Positions 9,540-16,935 of a stretch of DNA of 16,935 bases are shown here, one piece after another. The translations under genes were made by a program, and so were the position numbers. The DNA comes from Smittium mucronatum (taxonomy: Eukaryota > Kickxellomycota > Harpellomycetes > Harpellales > Legeriomycetaceae), in assembly GCA_001953115.1 (NCBI GenBank), contig LSSL01000478.1:4597-21531 (forward strand). The letters are read 5' to 3'. Position 1 is the first letter of the stretch. Each line of letters starts with the position of its first letter. The notes under the pieces are model-generated. The model had not been told where the DNA came from. It ran no database searches and saw only the letters and a list, made by a program, of their open reading frames with translations.

Positions 9540-10340
9540 TAAGATCGCTTATCTTGATTAAGGTACATTAAGGGCCATTTCTCTGGTATTGATAACTATA
9601 CCAAGATGGGTAATTGGATGCGAAGGGGAGGTATACGATTTCTCGTCGTTTATATTGAATCCAAGCTCTGAGATCTTTGAGTATATCGATTGTGAGATTG
9701 AATTACACATTTCTTTTGTTTCTTCCATTATTATTAGATCGTCTAGGTATGCTGAGATGCATATAAACTTCGACCTGGCCCACACCAAAACAGATTAAAG
9801 AATCTTTGTGAAGATCAATAAATTTAGCGATAGTCCGAAATGAAGATGTGTAACTAGAAGCAGATGTAGTTCTAATGAAATCGGAGGTAATTTCTGAACT
9901 GCTTTTATATCAGGATATGCATTATTGTATCCTTTAGCTCTAAGGAATTCAGGTAACCGTTTCTAAGAATCATGATACAGATAGAATACAGAGTTTTCAA
10001 TCAGAATTTTTTTCTTCTACATTAATATTAAGCTCGCAGAGGTCTAGGAATAATCTTAGATCTCCGATTTTTTCTGGTATCGTGAAAATTTGGCCAAAGA
10101 AACCCGGATCTATTGGATTTATTCCCTATTTGTTCTCTTGACTAAGAGGGTGGTTAATTAGTCCTTTAGAAACTTGTTGGCCTCATGTCTCAGCTTCCGT
10201 TTTTTCCGTAGACCTTTTCAACGGCAGATATTCTGGGTTCTTGAAAGGGATTCTGAATCCCCCTGAAAATATACTCTAAACTCATCGGCTGATTTTCATT
10301 TTGGACCATGAAGAATTTAACATAGTGAGTAATCCCCCTA
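9540..10340 (-). pseudogene. Decayed DIRS-type reverse transcriptase
   Basis: Fragments follow the order expected for DIRS/Ty3-like reverse transcriptase. GIQNPFQEP is near 10243-10280. DPGFFGQIFTIPEKIGDLRL at about 10065-10120 corresponds to the family's GF.S.iF.IPKK.G.lR block. SAYLDDLIIMEETKEM at 9788-9705 carries the catalytic pair (Asp codons at 9741-9743 and 9738-9740). LGFNINDEKS and THLGIVINTREMALNVP follow, typical of the segment after the catalytic site. The fragments lie in different frames and are separated by stops and shifts, notably between the FTIP block and the YLDD block. It continues on the same strand into RNase H. Confidence 0.88.
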
Positions 10341-11172
10341 GCAGGGAAATGCTCTGGATCTTTACTTATACCCCCTTCCGCATCCTCGACCCCTACAGCA
10401 AAAATTTTACTGGCGGTCTGATGGATTTTTGATTGCGTCAGCTGTGGTTGCAGCTGTGGTGTTTGTCACCGTAACAGTTTTGCTGATGTATGATTATTCT
10501 GAAATAGTACTCCGCTGACGCCTGAGAAAGTGCTGTAAACGTTGTTTTCTTTGAGAAGGCTTCTTTTATATGATTGATTCCAACGATTTCTGATCCATTA
10601 GAGGCTCGTTTTGATATTATGCAGCCTGATTGGTCTATCCAGTGAGTTTTAGACCCTTATGGACACATTCTAGTCTGGATTGGGTTATTTAGGTTGCTAT
10701 ATCGGCTAGTAGTGCTCTCATTGTGCTTGCAAAAACGTTTTCCGGATTTATGGAGGTATCGAGGCCCGGATTTTCTTGAATTCAGCGATTGAAGTAATAT
10801 TCTATTGTTCTAGTTGCTTGAGCAAGAGCTGTCTATATCCCATAAAGGATGGTATCGGCTTTTTTTTTCCGCGGTTGATGCAATATCTTTTAGAGACGGC
10901 GGGTTTTAGTTCATCGAATTATCCTTAGACAAGAATATGTTGCGCTTTTCTTCTGTTAGCGGTGGCCGGAAGAAGAATTCTTCAATTGAAGGGAGTGCTG
11001 TTTTGAGTTCCTCATAAAATTTGAGAAATTATACAGAGATTTTTGTATTGGCGTACGGGTCCCCTGGTTTCGGTCCACGTTTCTTTTCTCTTAAGAGTTG
11101 CTGAACTATTTCAGTCGACAGTTTGTACTGATCCTGGCTCACAGGATTTTGATTAACAGGGCCTTGTTCCAT
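10340..11172 (-). pseudogene. Decayed DIRS gag-like ORF
   Basis: It opens with an ATG at 11172 just inside the terminal repeat, giving MEQGPVNQNPVSQDQYKLST, then KKRGPKPGDPYANTK. An in-frame TAA interrupts after about 47 residues, and the same frame continues with FYEELKTALPSIEEFFF and PPLTEEKRNIF up to another stop. Further protein-like stretches recur in shifted frames (for example NPENVFASTMRALLADIA). The polar composition and the position ahead of the reverse transcriptase fit the first ORF of DIRS elements. No nucleic-acid-binding zinc knuckle is seen. The boundary with the reverse transcriptase part is approximate, and at least two stops and a frameshift make it non-functional. Confidence 0.7.
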
Positions 11173-11227
11173 TATCTTAGTTGAAGGTATAATATTTACT
11201 TTTTTTGAAAACCTTTATGCTGATAGA

Positions 11228-11402
11228 GTACCTTTGCGAAAGAAAGGATGATAAGGATAATAAAATCGTGTATTTTACACGCCATATATAAAAAAATTAT
11301 TAGTTCATTTTATTAACTCATTTTTATTGGGTCGTAATTTCGGGTTAGTTTTGTCCAATAATAAGGTAACACTTAATATTTGTCCTCTCAGATGTATAAT
11401 TG
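11228..11402 (-). repeat. DIRS inverted terminal repeat (element 5' side)
   Basis: Inverted copy of 7188-7355. On the minus strand it reads from ATTATACATCTGAGAGGACA at the outer end, through the TATATATGGCGTGTAAAATAC core, to GCAAAGGTAC near 11230. The gag-like ATG follows some 55 bp inside it. In DIRS1 elements this repeat contains the promoter; none can be pinpointed here. Confidence 0.9.
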
Positions 11403-13435
11403 ATAAAAACAATGGGTTTTAACGGAAGAAGGTTTTTGATTTTAGTAATAAGTTTTTCCGAAATAGAATCAGAAATTGATAAAGAATACACAAATTTTTT
11501 AAATTAATATCTAGCAACGAATTTAGTTGATAAAATAATTTTTTAGACTAATAAATTCAAAATAACTAGAAAATAATTTATTTTTTTGGGTAATTAATAC
11601 GCTAAACATACTTTATTCATTAATTTCTCTATTGTATTTACAAGTGTTCAAACTATCGCATTGGTTGTAGATTTAGTGATACTGAAAAATGCTGAATTTT
11701 ATAAAGTAGAGCGTGGTCGAGCAGTTGGCCAAGATTTCCCTATCAGTTTGTTTGTTTGAATGTTTGTTCATTGCTTTAAAAAAATAAAAGCATATTTACT
11801 AACGGATCGGGTGAGTGGGTGTGGTAAAATTCTGAATATATAGTTTATATATATAATCAACATTAGTTTATGCAAGTGGGGATATATAGCTGTTTTGATC
11901 TTTTTTTCATTGATTGGAAAAAAGTGCCGTCAAAGTTACATCGAATCTTGGCTATATTAGATTATATTTATTATCCATACTTCCCCCCCCCCCCCCTCCC
12001 GCACCCAGAAACTATTAGCTAACCCTAATATATCCATTAAATTAAGTTTAAAATTACCATTTTTCTTGTAATAGCTATTCGAGATTATATTATCGCAAAA
12101 TTGTGGTATTCATGGCAGCATTTAAAAAAAATGAAAACGGATGGAAATATTGAATTAAAGACACAAAACCTTTGGTTAAAAAGATTCACTCGGTATTTAT
12201 ATATCATGATAATACAAAACAGCAATAAGATATTACCCCAACTGATAATGTATAACCTCTCTTCTCACCCATCTTTCGCAAGCAAAATAAATGGAATATA
12301 TGATTTAAAATCATAAAATAAGCCCATAACTCAACTGTATATAGACGTTAGTTCAATTGTTTGGTCTTTGAGTTGGATTCCCCACCCATCAAGCTTTTTT
12401 TTTTTTAAAGAAAAAAACACCCATCTCTTATCTCATGAAAAAGACGTGTTTTTTTTCTGATTAATCCACATAGAATAATCTACCTCAGTAGATTAATCTA
12501 CTAATCTTTTCAACATATAAACTTTTTCTCTCTTGAAGAAAAAGCATAATAATTTTGATAGAAATGGCTGGATTTATTTTTTCGTTCCAATAAAAATAGC
12601 CAGGCTCTAGTTTTTATAAAGTCTGATCCTTTGAGCTTTGTATTCCATTACTTCCAAGAATTGTGTAAAATAAAATATCTCTGTCTAAAAATGGACTATA
12701 AGTTTGTTTTTTTAAACTTGTTAGCATAGAATTTCATTTCAATATTCAAAGAATACATCTTGAGATCCTAAATAAAAATATATTTAATTTCTTTCCGTTT
12801 CAGCCCAAGAAGCTATTATGTATTCAAAAATCAACCCCTTTAAAATTTATAAACATTTATTCTCGTAAATAAAAGGGCGTTCAGATACTTTTTAATGAAT
12901 CAAGTTATACTTTCAGCTCAAATATACAAATTCTTATGATTTTAGTAAAAAAAAGTTTTATGGACATTAATACAGATCATATATTAAGAATTCTAATCAA
13001 AAATCCCTTAATAGACTCGAAACTCACCACTTCAAAACGTTGATGAAAAATAAAAAAAATCATCACAATGAAATTTAATCTACATTCTTATTATACAATC
13101 TTTCTAGATAGTTTTCAATGATTGTATACTAGAGATATTTAATACTTAATCTATTCCTAATCCTACAACTGATCCGTAAATCTGGTATCATATTATAAAT
13201 CTTTCAATTCAATTAAGTTTTTTACTAATTTTATGACCTCCATAGCTACAAGAAATGTACGTTATTCCGCCTATTAAAAGGATTGAGATTGAAAAGTGTC
13301 AAATATTTAATAAATACTTGTCTAGAGCCCAACTAAAAAAAATAAAAATAGAAGAGAGCAATGTATAAAAGTGTTTTCCTAAAAAATATATCCGTAAATC
13401 AACTATCTAAACAAAATACTTGAATCCTGCCCTAC
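11403..13435. other. AT-rich spacer between the DIRS relic and SerRS
   Basis: No gene is supported. The stretch contains a C14 tract at 11983-11996 and an open plus-strand frame of 71 codons at 12101-12316 that has no recognisable motif and AT-driven composition. The 3' untranslated region of the seryl-tRNA synthetase should occupy the part next to 13435. Confidence 0.65.
11983..11996. repeat. Poly-C tract (C14)
   Basis: Fourteen consecutive C, then TCCC, in AT-rich spacer. It is the longest G/C homopolymer in the window. Confidence 0.93.
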
Positions 13436-14809
13436 TTATTGTTTCAAGTATCTGGTATATGGAACAAACTCAACTCCTCCCATATAAGGAATCAATGGTG
13501 CTGGGATGTTAATGCCGGTTGGTGTTTGGTAGTTTTCCAACAAACATGACAGAGCTCGCTCAGTGGCACACAATGTAGAGTTTAAGCAATGCACATACTT
13601 CTTCTCACGGTCTCCCATCTTCTTGGTTCCGCAACGTATTCCCATTTTGCGGGATTGGTAGTCTGTGCAGTTCGAGCAACTGACCAACTCCTTATATTCG
13701 CCTTGTCTAGGGAACCATGCCTCCAAATCATACTTTTTGGCTGCAGAATCGTTTAATGCTCCAGATACAATAGAAACTACTCTGTATGAAAGCCCTAGTG
13801 ATTTAATGAATTCTTCTGAATTGTTGATCATTTCGTCAAACATTTCCCAGGACTTTTCTGGTTCTGTCAACACAAACTGTTCAATCTTCTCAAACTGATG
13901 GATTCTGAAAAGTCCCCAGGCATCTCTTCCATGAGCTCCAGCCTCCTTACGGAAACATGTAGAATATCCTGCATACTTTAGTGGAAGTTGCTTGGCTGGG
14001 TTTTCAAACCATTCGTCCATATGGAAGGCACTAATTGGCTGTTCGGAAGTTGCAATCAAGTACTTGTCACTACCGCCACCTTCTTCTGGAGTTTCGGAAT
14101 TATCACCTGCTATTTTGTATAATTGTTCGTCATAATCACTTAATTGTGCGGTCTTAGCCATAACCTCTTTGTTCATGAAGAAAGGAGTTTGTAGTTTTTT
14201 GAAACCGCGCTTTGACAAGAAATTCAAACCATACATGATCAAAGCCAAGTTCAAATCTACTCCAACGTCAATAAGGAAGTATCCTCTGTGTCCGGCAACC
14301 TTAGCTCCTCTTTCTTGATCATAACCACCCAACTGCCACAAAACTTCGTGGTGGTTCAAAAAATCATCACGCTTTCTTGGAGTTGGTTCCCCATTAAATG
14401 AATCCCTTTCTGAAAGGTAATCTCTAACCAACACATTATCGTCCTCTGACATGGAAACAGGGACCGAATCGTGAACAATGTTTCCTATGCTCATAACAGT
14501 ATTCCTGAGTTCTAAATCCTTGGCTTTCTCTTCCTCCAATAAGGCAGATTTTTCTTTAGCCAAATGAGCCTTTTCAGCTAACAATTCAGTCGCATCCTCT
14601 TTGGCCTTCATCAACTGACCGATACGCTTTTGTAATGCATTTGTAGCTTTGTTGTTTTCATCGAGATGGAATCTAACTGCTGTCCATTCTTTATACATAG
14701 AGATGATCCTGTCGACGATCTCTGGATCTCCACCTCTGTTTTTCACAGACTTTCTAATCAAATCGGGGTTACCGCCCTTGTCAGCCTGGAATAGATTTAT
14801 GTCAAGCAT
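13436..14809 (-). CDS. Cytosolic-type seryl-tRNA synthetase (SerRS), class II
   Basis: Charges tRNA-Ser (and tRNA-Sec where present) with serine via a seryl-adenylate. It is a single uninterrupted 457-residue frame, the usual length for a eukaryotic cytosolic enzyme. Residues 1-110 form the N-terminal tRNA-binding arm: MLDINLFQADKGGNPDLIRK, followed by a charged, coiled-coil-forming helical hairpin (about 40-105). The catalytic domain shows class II motif 1 near 185-212 (VDLNLALIMYGLNFLSKRGF), the TSE serine-binding loop (254-256), motif 2 at 281-312 with FRKEAGAHGRDAWGLFRIHQ, and motif 3 around 410-427 with Arg418 in CATERALSCLLENYQ. It ends shortly after the YMGG segment, without the long basic tail of some orthologues. 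The start is fixed by the conserved MLDI opening, and A is at -3 of the ATG. It is intronless and less AT-rich than its surroundings, and no mitochondrial presequence is visible. Confidence 0.97.
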   Translation of the reverse strand: MLDINLFQADKGGNPDLIRKSVKNRGGDPEIVDRIISMYKEWTAVRFHLDENNKATNALQKRIGQLMKAKEDATELLAEKAHLAKEKSALLEEEKAKDLELRNTVMSIGNIVHDSVPVSMSEDDNVLVRDYLSERDSFNGEPTPRKRDDFLNHHEVLWQLGGYDQERGAKVAGHRGYFLIDVGVDLNLALIMYGLNFLSKRGFKKLQTPFFMNKEVMAKTAQLSDYDEQLYKIAGDNSETPEEGGGSDKYLIATSEQPISAFHMDEWFENPAKQLPLKYAGYSTCFRKEAGAHGRDAWGLFRIHQFEKIEQFVLTEPEKSWEMFDEMINNSEEFIKSLGLSYRVVSIVSGALNDSAAKKYDLEAWFPRQGEYKELVSCSNCTDYQSRKMGIRCGTKKMGDREKKYVHCLNSTLCATERALSCLLENYQTPTGINIPAPLIPYMGGVEFVPYTRYLKQ

Positions 14810-15990
14810 CTTTGAATTTGATGGAATTTGTTTTTAAATGTTAATAAAAAAATTAAAATGCTATTATCTGCTACTCCGAGCTCGAATTCTCCCACAGATA
14901 TTTATTATCAATTTGGAAATCCTATGATATAAAAAAAAATTAATACATGATCTACAAAAAATAATAATCTGTCAAGTCTTACGATTGGAATAAAAAATCA
15001 TTCCACTAATAGAACACATTTAGCATTAAATTATCAACCAACAAATATAGACAATTATATTTACTAAAAATTTTAACCCAATTAATATATGTTTTCTTTT
15101 GACCCATTATTTTATAGCCACATATTCATGCCAATCAAAATTGGTCTTAGCATTACCCAAGAATATTTGTTATATTATTGGAACAACAATGTTTGATATC
15201 GCGCCAATTACAAATATAATATTGATATAAATGCACCCAATAAATATGGAGAATATTTTAACTGCTGCAAGACTCTTTTCACAACAATTTGCCCAATTTA
15301 TTAGATTAACCAGTAGAAAGTATGATTCCTTTTAGTTTCTGAATAATACGCTTTTATTATATTTGAATTCCATTGGCTCAACAACATCAGTGAAACTTGT
15401 GCAGAAAAACAATCAGCAAAAAAAACGTGTAAGGTATTTGAAAAGACTGATATCCTAAATGCTAACAGATTTCCTCTCTAGGTCAGCCGACTGAATAACT
15501 ACAGAGGCCCCTATTATCAAAATGCCATTTGATTACACCTTTTTCCAATAGCCACTACTTTAAGCTGTGCTGATGATCGAAGAATTTGCATTCATAATCT
15601 AATCTTTAGATTTAATCAACATTCGTCGAATGAGAGTTCCTGCGTTCCCCTTTAGAGCCAAACCAAATTAAGATTAATCAATTTAAATTAAAAATATTTG
15701 TACACAAAATTGCGCTAAAATATACAAAATTTGTTCAAATACACAAAAAAAATACTATCCAAAAGAAAATACTCATTATTACTTTGAACAAAACAGATTA
15801 CACATTGTTATTCCATTATTATATTTACATTGAAATTTTTTCGATAAGTTTTATTAAAGAATGATCTAAAGGTCAATTTGAGCACAGGATATTTATTAAA
15901 TTTATCAGAATTATCTTTGTAAATTCATTTTAAACCAAAAAAATTAAAAAATGAGAATCTTTTGAAAAATTATTGTTAATTTCCTACTTT
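14810..15990. other. AT-rich spacer with probable SerRS promoter side
   Basis: This lies upstream of the synthetase (minus strand) and upstream of the MULE relic (plus strand). No gene is supported. The part from about 15480 to 15660 is somewhat less AT-rich but has stops in all frames that I could follow, and no motif I recognise. The SerRS promoter must lie in the first few hundred bases next to 14810; I cannot place a specific element. The 5' end and terminal inverted repeat of the MULE element might also be here. Confidence 0.55.
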
Positions 15991-15992
15991 CA

Positions 15993-16935
15993 GAAGAAAA
16001 CCTTGCTGTGAATGGATGATTGGAACCGTTAGGTCTTTAAAATATGTTTTTCAAGCTATATATTTCTGTAAAAACTGGAGCAAATCTAGCTGTGCTGCAA
16101 GAATAAGAATTGACGCCATAAACAATAACACTTGTGTTTATTTTAGCCAATTTGTTCATTCCAAATTTTTTAGAAAGATAAAACCTATGACTAAATATAA
16201 AAAATCTTTTTTAGATTTATACGAATATGGGTTAAAAATACCACGGAATATTCAACAATAACTCGACGAGGAGGGTATCGGAATTTCGCTGATGCGAATT
16301 TATCAAAAATTTTCAAATAACAAAAATGTAAAAATGAATTCAATTTAAGAAAAATGATTATTGATGATTTAAGCGTCTTTATTAAAATTCAAATGTACGA
16401 AGATGGAAAACTATACATTTGCTACTATGAAATTTTAAAATTTATTTTGGATAACAGTTTTTTTAAGTTTATTTTTTTGAAAAAAAATTTTCACTTGAAA
16501 AAAAATTATAGATGAGGTAAATATTCTCATGACTTCAAATAAGCTATTTTTTATTCTCTTTTTCCTCGGAATGTTTTTCAAATAAGCTTTTAGAAATTTC
16601 TTAAAAATTTAAAAACCCTCATTTAGACGCCACATACAGACTTATAGATGTTGAATACTCAGTTTTGGTTATTGATATAACATATCTGTATAAAAAAATA
16701 CATTTGGCAGAATTAGAGATAGTGAAAAAATGAAGATTCCAAAAGATGCTTTTGTGGGATTTAAAAAATTGTGAAAGTTTTATCAAATTAGAAATTAATA
16801 TTTGAGCCTGTTTATATAATATTGGATTCTGCACCGCAAATAACTAAATATGTTTTTTAATTTGACCCGAGAGGTATTAGAGTAAATTTTTGTGCTCATG
16901 TTCACAGAAATGCTCAAAATCTTGTGTGATCTCGA
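15993..16935 (+). pseudogene. Decayed Mutator-like (MULE) DDE transposase, 5' and central part, cut by window end
   Basis: Successive plus-strand fragments follow MULE transposase order. At 15998-16015 ENLAVNG is followed by a frame change; then VFQAIYFCKNWSKSSCAARI (around 16050-16110) resembles the FLYWCH-type zinc-binding N-terminus. LDLYEYGLKIPRNIQQ is followed by a TAA at 16259-16261, and the same frame continues as LDEEGIGISLMRIYQKFSN. The catalytic core then appears: NPHLDATYRL from 16614, with the first Asp at 16626-16628, then VLVIDITYLYKKIHLAELEI and a TGA. In another frame, EPVYIILDSAPQI carries the second Asp at 16825-16827. After a TAA at 16858 the frame reads FCAHVHRNAQNLV, the C/H-containing block that follows the second Asp. 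The third acidic residue would lie beyond the window. Several stops and frameshifts make it inactive. Confidence 0.8.

Larger units (their letters stand above)
7113..11402 (-). mobile_element. Degenerate DIRS1-like tyrosine-recombinase retrotransposon
   Basis: The element reads on the minus strand, 5' end at about 11402 and 3' end at about 7113, roughly 4.3 kb. In order it has a terminal repeat, a gag-like remnant, reverse transcriptase, RNase H, tyrosine recombinase, an internal complementary region, and the second terminal repeat in inverted orientation. Inverted rather than split direct repeats, plus an internal complementary region, are diagnostic of the DIRS1 group as opposed to Ngaro/PAT types. 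DIRS elements lack an integrase and insert via the recombinase, without target-site duplication. All coding parts carry stops and frameshifts, so this copy cannot act autonomously. No methyltransferase domain is evident between RNase H and recombinase. The exact outer ends are uncertain by a few bases. Confidence 0.88.

Noticed and set aside
9240..9542. Open plus-strand frame of 100 codons inside the DIRS element.
   Set aside because: It lies antisense to the reverse transcriptase/RNase H region, whose minus-strand fragments match known domains; best explained as a shadow frame.
9589..9798. Open plus-strand frame opposite the YLDD-containing fragment.
   Set aside because: The minus strand carries the reverse transcriptase catalytic motif; the plus-strand frame has no motif.
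11708..11760. tRNA-Ser/Leu-like A box (GTGGTCGAGCAGTTGG) with a weak B-box-like GTTTGAATG downstream.
   Set aside because: No acceptor-stem pairing, anticodon arm or proper B box could be found at tRNA spacing; at most a decayed tRNA-derived fragment.
12101..12316. Open plus-strand frame of 71 codons.
   Set aside because: AT-driven amino-acid content, no motif, no splice or codon-bias support.
12565..12602. Possible hairpin: TGGCTGGATTTATT against AATAAAAATAGCCA.
   Set aside because: Three mismatches in 14 pairs and mostly A/T pairing; no adjacent gene end or known element uses it.
13665..14837. Plus-strand open frames at 13665-13898 and 14649-14837.
   Set aside because: Antisense shadows of, or overlaps with, the intact seryl-tRNA synthetase gene.
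15240..15530. Minus-strand hydrophobic stretches suggesting a membrane protein remnant.
   Set aside because: Broken by several stops; the hydrophobicity follows from T-rich DNA, and no family pattern is visible.
16619..16834. Open minus-strand frame of 71 codons.
   Set aside because: It is antisense to the MULE catalytic fragments HLDATYRL and YIILDSAPQI, which carry the real signal.

Overview
This is an AT-rich eukaryotic nuclear window. It holds spliceosomal introns of 66-170 bp with GT..AG ends, two housekeeping genes of eukaryotic type, and two decayed transposons. The compact introns and the fungal/opisthokont look of both housekeeping proteins make a fungus, perhaps an early-diverging AT-rich lineage, my best guess. 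The taxon cannot be fixed from sequence alone.

Layout. 1-2288: AT-rich non-coding DNA starting with a (TA)20 run and carrying long G or C homopolymers. 2289-4812 (-): a complete nine-exon gene for the ER alpha-1,2-glucosyltransferase ALG10/DIE2, which adds the last glucose to the dolichol-linked N-glycan precursor; I assembled it exon by exon into a 502-residue reading frame. 4865-5085 (-): an unidentified coding-like exon just upstream of ALG10 on the same strand, followed by ambiguous, less AT-rich sequence to about 5700. 5700-7112: AT-rich spacer.

7113-11402 (-): a degenerate DIRS1-type tyrosine-recombinase retrotransposon. It has inverted terminal repeats, an internal complementary region, and gag-like, reverse transcriptase, RNase H and tyrosine recombinase remnants, all broken by stops and frameshifts. 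11403-13435: AT-rich spacer. 13436-14809 (-): intact, intronless seryl-tRNA synthetase. 14810-15990: spacer. 15993-16935 (+): the N-terminal and central part of a decayed Mutator-like (MULE) transposase that runs off the window end.

The two housekeeping genes act in unrelated pathways (N-glycosylation and translation) and are not functionally linked. The rest is repeat-rich intergenic DNA. I found no CRISPR array, no prokaryote-style operon and no convincing tRNA. The most unusual items are the DIRS element with its recognisable end/junction architecture, four ALG10 introns carrying long poly-C tracts, the MULE relic, and the unassigned exon upstream of ALG10.
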